DNA of 64,000 nt from Flavobacteriales bacterium (GTDB taxonomy: Bacteria; Bacteroidota; Bacteroidia; Flavobacteriales_C; GCA-002722245). The notes beneath the pieces were generated by a model that was given only the letters and a program-made list of their open reading frames with translations, ran no database searches and was not told the DNA's origin. Shown piece after piece: positions 28,469-36,226 of the stretch. The translations under genes were made by a program, and so were the position numbers. The DNA is taken from contig PBEC01000008.1 of the NCBI GenBank assembly GCA_002717515.1, positions 117,561-181,560 on the forward strand, read 5' to 3'. Numbering within the stretch: the stretch's first letter is position 1; every line of letters begins with the position of its first letter.

Positions 28469-29977
28469 TTATGCGCATTCTTTCTTTACTAAATCCAAAC
28501 CGTTTTGAAGAATTTCTTGAACGGGCTGTTTGGATGTACATGCAAACTCACACAATGCCAAGTCTTCGGGCACTACTTCATAAATCCCAAGTCCCTCCAT
28601 TGCGTCAATATCTTCAACAAGACAAGACTTTAGGAGCTGCACAGGATAAATGGTCATAGGAAGTACCTTTTCGTATTCACCCGTAACAACAAATGCTCTT
28701 TGTTCACCATTCATATTGGTATTTAAACGATAGGCTTTACTCGGCATCAACCAAGACCAAAGAGTTCTGCTTAATGAAAATTTATTGGGCTGAATCGGAA
28801 CTGCCCAACCAAAGAAATCGTAATTATTACCTTCTGGAAGAACAGTTACTTGAGAGTCATATGTTCCGAGAAATCCATCTTTTTCGACCTTAGTCCCTGT
28901 TAGAGGGTTTCCTGATATAAATCTTGGCGATTCTTCACTTTCTTTTAAGTTTCCTTCCAATATTCCTTCTAAATTCTGACCCAACGTAACGTTATAGTAT
29001 TGAGGATTAGAAACCTCTGAACCTGTTAAAGCGATTACTTTTTTAGCAATGTACCTACCTGTTCTTAAAAACTCACCTATCATAGCGACGTCCTGAGCAT
29101 TCACAGTCCAAACAACTTCGCCTTTATTTACCGGATTTATGTGGTGAATCTGTATACCAACATTACCTGCCGGATGTTTACCAGAAATTTCACCTAAAGA
29201 AACGTTATTTGCTTTCGTGAACAAATCACTGGCTTTACCGTATTTTTCTTTCAAAGATGCCAAGGCTTTGGCTGCACCATGAGAAGCAGAAATATTTGAT
29301 GCGGTTTTATAGTCAATTTCAATATTTTTTCCTGCGTCATCGGTATAACTAAATTTATCTTCAGCGTTGAACCTAAGTTCTTTGTCAACAGAAATATTTA
29401 GGTTGACATAACCGTTTTTCGAAAATTTAGCCAAAGCATCAATACCCAATTGAAAATCTTCTTCTCTTCCTTCCAGTAAAAAATCATAATCCGGTGCCAG
29501 TGGACTAGTGTCAAAGGCTGAAACAAAAACTGCCTTTGGCAAATCATCAGGATTTGCTATGCAGTTAAAAGGACGCTGTTTTATGAAGGGCCATAAACCA
29601 GCCTCAAGAAGCTTAGCTTTCAAATCTTCTACAGAAGTTTCTGCGACATCAGTCGCACCAAAATCCTCAAAAGCTTCTGTTTTATCAACTTTAATTTTTA
29701 TTTCCAAAATAACACGACGTGCTCCACGAACAATTTCAACAATTTCTCCAGAAACTGGCGATGAAAACTTTATCTTATCGTTTTCTTTGTCAAAAAATAT
29801 TGGGGTACCTGCTTTTACTTTGGCACCTTCTCTTAGCATTAACTTTGGAATTACTCCATGAAAATCAGAAGGCTTTAGTGCTATAACATCAGACGCTGGT
29901 GCGTCTACTTTAGTTCGACTTGCGACACCTTGTAATTTGATGTCCGCCCCTTTTCTCAGCTTAATTTGTACTGACAT
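28469..29977 (-). CDS. nqrA: Na+-translocating NADH:quinone reductase subunit A, with an extra internal segment
   Basis: A 502-residue soluble subunit that heads the operon. It shows the N-terminal KLRKGADIKLQG, VFVSAFDTSPLAPDYDF, ISGKHPAGNVGIQIHHINPV, VWTVNAQDVAMIGEFLRTG and a C-terminal CEFACTSKQPVQEILQNGLD, all NqrA features. Known NqrA proteins that I recall are about 450 residues. The surplus appears to lie at about 205-265 (FNAEDKFSYTDDAGKN through AKALASLKEKYG), just before the HPAG motif. Its role is unknown. NqrA takes part in quinone binding at the cytoplasmic side. Confidence 0.96.
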   Translation of the reverse strand: MSVQIKLRKGADIKLQGVASRTKVDAPASDVIALKPSDFHGVIPKLMLREGAKVKAGTPIFFDKENDKIKFSSPVSGEIVEIVRGARRVILEIKIKVDKTEAFEDFGATDVAETSVEDLKAKLLEAGLWPFIKQRPFNCIANPDDLPKAVFVSAFDTSPLAPDYDFLLEGREEDFQLGIDALAKFSKNGYVNLNISVDKELRFNAEDKFSYTDDAGKNIEIDYKTASNISASHGAAKALASLKEKYGKASDLFTKANNVSLGEISGKHPAGNVGIQIHHINPVNKGEVVWTVNAQDVAMIGEFLRTGRYIAKKVIALTGSEVSNPQYYNVTLGQNLEGILEGNLKESEESPRFISGNPLTGTKVEKDGFLGTYDSQVTVLPEGNNYDFFGWAVPIQPNKFSLSRTLWSWLMPSKAYRLNTNMNGEQRAFVVTGEYEKVLPMTIYPVQLLKSCLVEDIDAMEGLGIYEVVPEDLALCEFACTSKQPVQEILQNGLDLVKKECA

Positions 29978-30007
29978 TCTCTTTAAATTGGGTGATCAAT
30001 TTACCTG

Positions 30008-30015
30008 CAAAAATA
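30008..30015 (-). promoter_or_regulatory. TATTTTTG -7 box of the nqr operon
   Basis: The minus strand reads GCTTATTTTTGCAGG, with TATTTTTG an exact -7 match ending 30 nt before the nqrA ATG. A TTG occurs 15 nt further up, slightly closer than the usual 17-23 nt. The core 14-mer is the same as in the amt promoter. Confidence 0.6.
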
Positions 30016-30068
30016 AGCAATCGTCAGATTCAAAACTAAATTTTTGAGTAACATGCTCTTTATTTAAA

Positions 30069-30102
30069 TTGATTCTAAATAAACTTTTATTGACTATTTT
30101 TA
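30069..30102 (+). promoter_or_regulatory. Probable promoter of the T9SS plug gene
   Basis: TTG (30069-30071), 23 nt, then TATTTTTA (30095-30102), one mismatch from TAnnTTTG. The start codon follows 25 nt later. It faces away from the nqr promoter. Confidence 0.4.
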
Positions 30103-30127
30103 GGTACCTGAACGTTACATTAGAAAT

Positions 30128-31381
30128 ATGAAATCATTTTTTACTCTGTCAATATTTGTCTGCTGCTCCTTTAATCTTTCAGCATCATTCAAAAATGAAG
30201 CGTTTACGCCAACAATTAAAAGTGTTAAACTTGAAAGTTCAAACTCAAACTTTGACTTACCTATAATAACTCTGAATTCTGCTGAACAAATCAACTTAAG
30301 TTTTGATTTACTGTCCAATGATGCAAAAGAATTTAGCTATACATTCATGAAATGCGATGCCCTTTGGGAAAAATCAGAAAACATATTTTATCATGATTTT
30401 GCCGAAGGAATGGAAGATCAGTTCATAACTGATTTTGAATTTTCAGAAAATACCACAACAAACTATATTCATTACACTCTAGATTTTCCCTCAGAAGAAT
30501 CAAAATTTCTGATAAGCGGAAATTATGTTTTGATAGTTAAAGACGTGGAATCTTCAAACGTTGTAATGACACAAAAATTTTATGTTGTAGAATCGAAAAC
30601 GAAAATAATACCGGCCCCTAAAATTCCAATAACTTTTGATTTTAAGAACACGCATCACCTCATAAACTTCACAGTAAATCACTCCTTGGTTCCAAGTGAT
30701 AATCCGATGAATGAATTTAGAGCTGTAGTAATACAAAACGGCAGATACGATAACGCTAAATATAATTTAAAACCCTCTTTTGTTAAAAACAACCAATTAC
30801 TCTTTGATGATGAAAAATTTAATATGTTCGAAGCCGGAAACGAATATAGAATTTTGGATTTTCGAGATTTAAAACAAGTTGGGCAGGGAGTTGAAGAGAT
30901 TTTTTACCAAGACTCCATTTACCATGTAATACCCACCATAGATTACAAGCGTGCTTATTCAAAATATAAACAAACCTTTGATAATAACGGGCAGTTTTAT
31001 ATTGAAAAAAAACCTTCTTTCGGAAATCCAAATTTAACATCTGATTATGCTTACGTTCATTTTAGATTTGCGCGAAAAATCCCATTGGATAGTTCTTCAG
31101 TTTTCGTTTTAGGCAATTTGAACGATGGAGAAATAAAGCGAACTTTTAAAATGACTTACAAAGATTCACTAGAACATTACGAGGCTCATATTCTGCTAAA
31201 ACAAGGTGTTTATGACTACGCATACGCATCTAAAAAGATTGGAGACCAATCACTTATTTGGGAAAATACCGATGGAACTCATTATCAGACTAAAAATACA
31301 TACACCATTTTAATTTACTACAAAGGTTTTAACGACGAATCCGAAACGTTAATAGGTGTTAAAAGATTTATTTTTCAGTAG
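30128..31381 (+). CDS. Type IX secretion system plug protein domain protein (DUF5103)
   Basis: A 417-residue protein with a signal peptide (FFTLSIFVCCSFNLSAS). The sequence follows the DUF5103 family: an N-terminal beta domain (TIKSVKLESSNSNFDLPIITLNSAEQINLSFDLLS), the segment FSYTFMKCDALWEKSENIFYHDFAEGMEDQFI, a middle NTHHLINFTVNHSLVPSDNP, and an Ig-like C-terminal half ending YYKGFNDESETLIGVKRFIF. In the T9SS translocon a protein of this family plugs the SprA channel. The three T9SS-signal proteins in the window make that role fit. Assignment rests on family resemblance. Confidence 0.85.
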   Translation: MKSFFTLSIFVCCSFNLSASFKNEAFTPTIKSVKLESSNSNFDLPIITLNSAEQINLSFDLLSNDAKEFSYTFMKCDALWEKSENIFYHDFAEGMEDQFITDFEFSENTTTNYIHYTLDFPSEESKFLISGNYVLIVKDVESSNVVMTQKFYVVESKTKIIPAPKIPITFDFKNTHHLINFTVNHSLVPSDNPMNEFRAVVIQNGRYDNAKYNLKPSFVKNNQLLFDDEKFNMFEAGNEYRILDFRDLKQVGQGVEEIFYQDSIYHVIPTIDYKRAYSKYKQTFDNNGQFYIEKKPSFGNPNLTSDYAYVHFRFARKIPLDSSSVFVLGNLNDGEIKRTFKMTYKDSLEHYEAHILLKQGVYDYAYASKKIGDQSLIWENTDGTHYQTKNTYTILIYYKGFNDESETLIGVKRFIFQ

Positions 31382-31401
31382 CGCACAGCAGTTTCTTTTA
31401 C

Positions 31402-31409
31402 TATTTTTG
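31402..31409 (+). promoter_or_regulatory. TATTTTTG -7 box four bases before apaG
   Basis: TATTTTTG exactly matches TAnnTTTG and ends 4 nt before the apaG ATG, so a transcript starting there would be leaderless. No TTG at -33 is evident. Confidence 0.4.
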
Positions 31410-31413
31410 TACT

Positions 31414-31800
31414 ATGGAAAGTTTAACTACTGAGGGTGTTGAAGTTACTGTTCGAAGTAATTATGAGGAAGAGTTTTCAAAACCATCCGAAGCGTCTTTT
31501 ATTTTTTCCTACAGTATTTCAATCAAAAACGACAATGATTTCTCTGTAAAGCTCTTATCCAGAAAATGGTTTGTTTTTGATTCTAAAGGAGAACACTACG
31601 AAGTTGAAGGAAACGGCGTCATTGGACAACAACCTTCATTATCTCAAAATGAATCTTATAACTATGATTCAGGTGCCTCACTAACTTCTCCAATTGGTAG
31701 AATGCGGGGTTATTACATAATGGAAAATTTACTCACTCGAGAAAAGTTCAAGGTATACATACCCGAATTTGATTTGATTGCTCCTTTTGTATTGAATTAA
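31414..31800 (+). CDS. apaG: ApaG domain protein
   Basis: A 128-residue single-domain ApaG protein: VEVTVRSNYEEEFS, FIFSYSISIKNDNDFSVKLLSRKWFVFDSKGEHYEVEGNGVIGQQPSL, and GRMRGYYIMENLLTREKFKVYIPEFDL. ApaG has an FnIII-like fold and is linked to cobalt/magnesium resistance and Ap4A levels in enterobacteria; its biochemical role is unclear. It ends in a 4-bp overlap (TTAA) with the convergent thioesterase gene. Confidence 0.93.
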   Translation: MESLTTEGVEVTVRSNYEEEFSKPSEASFIFSYSISIKNDNDFSVKLLSRKWFVFDSKGEHYEVEGNGVIGQQPSLSQNESYNYDSGASLTSPIGRMRGYYIMENLLTREKFKVYIPEFDLIAPFVLN

Positions 31801-32222
31801 TCCTTTTTCCTGGGCAATACCGAAACCGTAAGGCGAGCAATACAGGTAAGCCTTTCTTCTTCGTCTGTTATTTTAATTTCCCAAACATGAATCTTACGCC
31901 CAATACTCAAGGGCTTAGCGACACCTTTTACCCAACCCGATTTTACTGACCGAATGTGATTCGCATTCACATCTACTCCAACACTGATTTCGTTACTGGG
32001 GTCAATGATCATTAAAGAGGCTATACTCCCTAATGTTTCCGCCAAAACCACATTAGCACCTCCATGTAAAATCCTCATCGGCTGAACAGTTCTGGAATCA
32101 ACAGGCATCTTACCTACAAGAAAATCATCACCTTTTTCTGTAATTTCTATACCCAGGGCATCAAGTATAGTACTTTTGCTCATGGCGTTTATTTGATCAA
32201 TACTGTAATCGCTTTTCCACAT
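31797..32222 (-). CDS. Hotdog-fold thioesterase (MenI/PaaI-like)
   Basis: A 141-residue hotdog protein. The signature RILHGGANVVLAETLGSIAS contains the catalytic glutamate and the HGG loop of 4-hydroxybenzoyl-CoA/DHNA-CoA thioesterases. SVGVDVNANHIRSVKSGWVKGVAKPLSIGRKIHVWEIKI is also typical. DHNA-CoA hydrolysis in menaquinone synthesis is a likely role, since Bacteroidota use menaquinone, but other aryl- or acyl-CoA substrates are possible. It follows the outer-membrane protein gene by 5 bp and overlaps apaG 3' to 3'. Confidence 0.88.
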   Translation of the reverse strand: MWKSDYSIDQINAMSKSTILDALGIEITEKGDDFLVGKMPVDSRTVQPMRILHGGANVVLAETLGSIASLMIIDPSNEISVGVDVNANHIRSVKSGWVKGVAKPLSIGRKIHVWEIKITDEEERLTCIARLTVSVLPRKKD

Positions 32223-32227
32223 AAATT

Positions 32228-32920
32228 TTAAATATCTCCAGATGCTGGTATATCAATCTGAAACCCGAAAGTTACCTTTGGGAGCTCAACCCCTTGAGTT
32301 AGATTGTTTACAAGCATGCTTATTCTTGTTTTTGAAAAAAAACAAATGTTTTTATATCCTATTCTAAATTCAAAGCCATGCTGATATTTATCAATGAAAT
32401 TGAGTTTTGATATTTTATTTTTGTAGTTCATACCATCAACCATACCTCGCGTTAAATAAATCGACCGAGCAAGAAGGTCACCATATAAATTCGCTTCAAA
32501 AAACATAGCCTTGTTTAAAAATTGATCCCCTTGAAAACGTATACCAAGCATCCCTGACATATTTTGAAATCTCAATTTTCTTTTTTCATGAAAAACAGAA
32601 TCGATGTATAATGTACTGCTATCATTATTAAGTTGATACGCACTCCAGTTGTAACCAAATCCTATATTGAGATAAAGCTTTTTTGTTAGAGTAATGTTGT
32701 ATTGGTAACGAACATCAAAATAATTGGATTGAAACTCTTTAATCAAATCGGATTGGTCGTTGTTCATATTCCAACCCCAGGAATAGATTACTCGATTTTT
32801 TGGACTAACCTCTGTAATTTTAGCAGAAAAATTATCGGGCTCAAAAATTTCATCCACGACATAATCCTGCCCCATCAAAGCAAACGGTAGAAACAATAAT
32901 AAAACAATTTTTTCCTTCAT
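32228..32920 (-). CDS. Outer-membrane beta-barrel protein, unknown
   Basis: A 230-residue protein with a signal peptide (VLLLFLPFALMGQ). Strand-like amphipathic segments follow (KLYLNIGFGYNWSAYQL, MSGMLGIRFQGDQF, GFEFRIGYKNICFFSKTRISML, VTFGFQIDIP). It overlaps the subtilase stop by one base (TAATG), so it is translationally coupled to it. I do not recognise a named family. Confidence 0.65.
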   Translation of the reverse strand: MKEKIVLLLFLPFALMGQDYVVDEIFEPDNFSAKITEVSPKNRVIYSWGWNMNNDQSDLIKEFQSNYFDVRYQYNITLTKKLYLNIGFGYNWSAYQLNNDSSTLYIDSVFHEKRKLRFQNMSGMLGIRFQGDQFLNKAMFFEANLYGDLLARSIYLTRGMVDGMNYKNKISKLNFIDKYQHGFEFRIGYKNICFFSKTRISMLVNNLTQGVELPKVTFGFQIDIPASGDI

Positions 32921-34491
32921 TAGAATTCCTTTTCAATGTAAGTCCCTCTGTGAAACACCCTAATCATTTGACCTTTTGAGTGGTTCTTAAAATAAATTTT
33001 AGGCGATTCACTACTTTTTTCAAAAGTTACTACTTTATATTCTTTTATGTAACCTTCTTGATGAACGATTTGATAAAAAATCTGAGTTCCTGGATGACTT
33101 AAGTACTTAAAATAGTAATACTTGTCTACCAAATAATTTGGACTTTTCAACAAGGCTATCGATGGATTATCTCCTTTAATGGTGTCCTCATTAAAATATA
33201 ATGTAGCACGAGGAACTCCATACCCATGAGAATAATCAAAATAGGGATACAAAGACGAAGATTTTTGAATAGTATCCATTAAATTCATTGGAGTTAATTT
33301 TGGTTGATTTTGAAGAACGCAAGCAGCAAAACCTGTAACCAAAGGAGCTGAAAAAGACGTTCCCTCAAGTTTTCTTAAATCAAAGCCGTCAAACCAAAAA
33401 ACATTACCAATTGCAGTTACATTAGGTTTCAAATTCAAATCTTTTGATGGCCCATATGAAGAGTATCCTGTTCTAACACCCAATTTTCGATCTATCGCAC
33501 CAACGGTTAAAATACTATCGGCATCACTGGGAAATCCAATTCTTTTCCAGGCATGATCACCCTCATTACCTGCAGCATTTACTATAAGCATTCCTTTCCT
33601 TGCAGCTAAATTTCCTGCAATGCTCATTAAACAACTATCTCCAGTAAGCATATCAAGAGAATGATTTCCTTCGATATAGCCCACAGAGCTGTTCACCAGG
33701 CGTGCCCCCTTTCTGTGACTCCATTCAACAGCTTTTAACCAAGATTCCTCAATAGATTTATTAGAACTGAAAAGGGATTTTATCTTTGCAAACAGAATTT
33801 CTGACTCGGGAGCGTGCCCAACTTGAATGGAACCTAATTTCCCAACAACAAATGATGTCACCATAGTTCCATGAGCTGGCCCTTTATTATAATCAAGTGG
33901 TTTATCGATCGAGAAATCCCAAGCATCAATAAGCCTACTATTGGTAAATATATGTTGAAGCTGAATATTTTTGTTCGCTCCTCGAAAACCAACATCAATA
34001 ATGGATATTCGAATATTCTCTCCTGAGAGATTTCGTTTTTTAAAAAAATCACCTCCCATCGTATTAAGCTGCCAGGTAAAAACAGGGAAATTCTTTTTAA
34101 CTTTTTTTTGAATCTCCTTTCCAAGAGGAATAAACTGTGAAGAATCACTCCACTTAATTACCTGTTTAACGAAAGACAATTGCTTAATTTCAGAAATGGA
34201 AGTCTCCGAACAGTAAACACTAACACCGTTAAACCATCTTAAAACGTACCCGAGGGAATCCGATAATAAGGAAACTTTGGAAATGTATTTACTGTTTACC
34301 GGTAAATCGTACCAATCATACATTGGCAAATTCATTAATCTCTTATTTTTTATGGCATTTGAATCAAAATACTCATAAGGATTAAAAAGGTGTTCTGTGT
34401 TTTTATTTTTAAAAATTACAAAATATGAATTACCTTTTCCCAAGAGCGAGAAGAACGTTAAAAGTAATACGTATGTAATTTTTTTTATCAA
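32920..34491 (-). CDS. Exported subtilisin-like (S8) serine peptidase, TTG start
   Basis: A 523-residue protein. The catalytic triad sits in IRISIIDVGFRG (Asp about 166), GPAHGTMVTSFVVG (His about 207) and GTSFSAPLVTGFAACVL (Ser). The oxyanion asparagine is in IVNAAGNEGDHAW. An N-terminal region of about 150 residues resembles an I9-like prodomain. The start is TTG, giving a signal peptide MIKKITYVLLLTFFSLLGKG; no nearby ATG exists. TTG overlaps the PfkB stop as TTGA. No T9SS sorting domain is seen, so it probably stays in the periplasm or outer membrane. Confidence 0.9.
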   Translation of the reverse strand: MIKKITYVLLLTFFSLLGKGNSYFVIFKNKNTEHLFNPYEYFDSNAIKNKRLMNLPMYDWYDLPVNSKYISKVSLLSDSLGYVLRWFNGVSVYCSETSISEIKQLSFVKQVIKWSDSSQFIPLGKEIQKKVKKNFPVFTWQLNTMGGDFFKKRNLSGENIRISIIDVGFRGANKNIQLQHIFTNSRLIDAWDFSIDKPLDYNKGPAHGTMVTSFVVGKLGSIQVGHAPESEILFAKIKSLFSSNKSIEESWLKAVEWSHRKGARLVNSSVGYIEGNHSLDMLTGDSCLMSIAGNLAARKGMLIVNAAGNEGDHAWKRIGFPSDADSILTVGAIDRKLGVRTGYSSYGPSKDLNLKPNVTAIGNVFWFDGFDLRKLEGTSFSAPLVTGFAACVLQNQPKLTPMNLMDTIQKSSSLYPYFDYSHGYGVPRATLYFNEDTIKGDNPSIALLKSPNYLVDKYYYFKYLSHPGTQIFYQIVHQEGYIKEYKVVTFEKSSESPKIYFKNHSKGQMIRVFHRGTYIEKEF

Positions 34492-35330
34492 ATCTTAAAC
34501 TTTTCATAAATGGACAAATCATCAGGGACCGCCCCTTTAGTCTGACAAATTAAACCCGCAAATTCACCAGCCCTCTGCATAGCTAAATTTAATGGTAATT
34601 TTTTTATAACACCATACAAAAACATAGACGTAAAGGAATCCCCTGCACCAACAGTATCTTTTATATTTTCAACCTTTTCAACTGGACAAGAAACAATTTT
34701 TCCCTCCCAGTATAAAATTGCACCCTTAGACCCTTCAGTTAATAGAACTTTATTAATCCCATATTCGTTTCTTAACCAGACAATTACATCGTCAACCTTA
34801 AATACTTTTGATAAATAATTTAACTCTTCATCATTTATCTTCAGAACATCGGCTGAACTCAAACATAAATCAATTGTTTGAAAATTGTAAAAAGGTTCTC
34901 GTAAGTTAAGATCACAAACAAACGTGGTCTTTTCAAAATGATTTCTGTAGTTTTTGAATGATTCCTTATTGTTTTTAAAATACAAAGCCAATGAACCAAA
35001 AACAAAATAATCAGGAGCTGTAGTCTTTTTCATTGAAATGTACTCCCAGCCACATCCTTCATGAATAAGATAAGAGGGCTGACCATTTTTTAAGGTAACA
35101 TCTACTCTACCCGTTTGGTAATTTTCATCCACTTGAAGTTGGTCAATTAAATCCTCTTGCTGTAATATTTGTTGAATCTCAGACCCAAGCACATCCTCAC
35201 CAATCTTTGTTATTATCCCTGCGTCTTCTCCAAGCCTTTTCAGGTGTACAGCAACGTTAAATGGTGCTCCTCCAATTACATTTTGGTCAGGAAAACAATC
35301 CATTAATACCTCTCCAAAACTTAAAACCAT
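34488..35330 (-). CDS. PfkB-family carbohydrate kinase (fructokinase-like)
   Basis: A 280-residue ribokinase-fold enzyme. GEVLMDCFPDQNVIGGAPFNVAVHLKRLG is the substrate-side signature, and DTVGAGDSFTSMFLYGV has the catalytic Asp and anion-hole motif. Start and length match fructokinase-like PfkB proteins. It phosphorylates a sugar, probably fructose, with ATP in the cytoplasm; other sugars are possible. It is first of a four-gene unit with a subtilase, an outer-membrane protein and a thioesterase, an unexpected mix. Confidence 0.9.
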   Translation of the reverse strand: MVLSFGEVLMDCFPDQNVIGGAPFNVAVHLKRLGEDAGIITKIGEDVLGSEIQQILQQEDLIDQLQVDENYQTGRVDVTLKNGQPSYLIHEGCGWEYISMKKTTAPDYFVFGSLALYFKNNKESFKNYRNHFEKTTFVCDLNLREPFYNFQTIDLCLSSADVLKINDEELNYLSKVFKVDDVIVWLRNEYGINKVLLTEGSKGAILYWEGKIVSCPVEKVENIKDTVGAGDSFTSMFLYGVIKKLPLNLAMQRAGEFAGLICQTKGAVPDDLSIYEKFKI

Positions 35331-35419
35331 AGTTTTTTATGTTTTTATCGAGACTTCTCGAAGTTTACAAATGTTTACTGATTTATACTCTTAATTTTTT
35401 GCAACAGCTGTTTATTATA

Positions 35420-35749
35420 TTAACTGAATCTAATCAAAAAACGTATGAACAATAAAGTTAAAATCAATCCCGCTCCCATCATTGTCCACAGCGGAGTTTT
35501 TGTTTCCTTTCTCAAAAGCTCTCCCACCATCTTTTGCTGATTGGAAAAATTCTTTTTTAATTTTACTTTTCTACAAGAATAACATTGAGATGCTGTTTTT
35601 CTGGATAAGGGTATTAGAGGTATCCGAGCAATATGATAATAAATTTGAAAAATGCTTACTACGCCTCCTTTTTCACCACAACTCTCACACTCCTCATCCG
35701 GTATCTCTCTGGTTGCTAACAACTTATCCTTCCTTCCAAATAAAATCAC
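35420..35749 (-). CDS. Small membrane protein with a zinc-ribbon-like double CxxC (GTG start)
   Basis: A 109-residue protein: two CxxC pairs (CESC near 22 and CYSC near 55) separated by a hydrophobic/aromatic stretch, then a basic segment and one C-terminal membrane helix (LWTMMGAGLILTLLFIRFLI). It could bind zinc on the cytoplasmic face. The start is GTG, overlapping the upstream DUF4259 gene stop as GTGA. No named family is recognised. Confidence 0.6.
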   Translation of the reverse strand: MILFGRKDKLLATREIPDEECESCGEKGGVVSIFQIYYHIARIPLIPLSRKTASQCYSCRKVKLKKNFSNQQKMVGELLRKETKTPLWTMMGAGLILTLLFIRFLIRFS

Positions 35750-36150
35750 TCTGACAATCTTTTAATTAAATTTTTCTGAGCTTTTTCCCAAGACTTGAAA
35801 TAACCTGAATCTAAATACATTTCTTTCGCCTCACTATCCGTCATAATTAATTTCACTCCTTTTTTTACTTTATCAATTGTAACCTGCTCTATTTTTATGT
35901 ATTTGGTTTCCATCCAATCTTTGAGTTCTTCTGGGAAATCTTCATCAGGCGAACCAATTAATCCGGCAACAGTTTCCGCAATTGTTAAGAATTTTGAGCA
36001 ATCCATCAAAGAGGTATCTTCAACAGAGAAATCATGTAAAAAAGAATCTATCGAGTCTTTTATGGAGTGAATTTCTTTTTCCTGAACTATTTCATTTACC
36101 CAATCCAATGCTGTATCGTTTTCAAAATTTGATATTCCCCAAGCAGACAT
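35746..36150 (-). CDS. DUF4259 domain protein
   Basis: A 134-residue protein beginning MSAWGISNFENDTALDWVNEIVQEKE, the DUF4259 signature (WG-x-x-x-FEND-x-ALDW), with AETVAGLIGSPDEDFPEELKDW in the middle. DUF4259 proteins have no established function. It overlaps the zinc-ribbon-like membrane gene by 4 bp, so the two are co-translated. Confidence 0.82.
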   Translation of the reverse strand: MSAWGISNFENDTALDWVNEIVQEKEIHSIKDSIDSFLHDFSVEDTSLMDCSKFLTIAETVAGLIGSPDEDFPEELKDWMETKYIKIEQVTIDKVKKGVKLIMTDSEAKEMYLDSGYFKSWEKAQKNLIKRLSE

Positions 36151-36163
36151 ATTATTTTTTCTT

Positions 36164-36171
36164 CAAATTTA
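36164..36171 (-). promoter_or_regulatory. TAAATTTG -7 box of the DUF4259 gene
   Basis: TAAATTTG on the minus strand exactly matches TAnnTTTG, 13 nt before the ATG. No TTG at the -33 position is evident. Confidence 0.45.
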
Positions 36172-36226
36172 ATATTTTATTCCTTCTAAATCATTTTATT
36201 TAGATATTAGTAAATTGGTTTTTTTA

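Noticed and set aside
29508-29861. Plus-strand ORF of 117 residues
   Set aside because: Antisense to nqrA; no recognisable domain.
35348-35366. Overlapping inverted repeats around CGAGACTTCTCGAAG upstream of the PfkB gene
   Set aside because: Half sites of five bases with tiny loops; too weak to call an operator.
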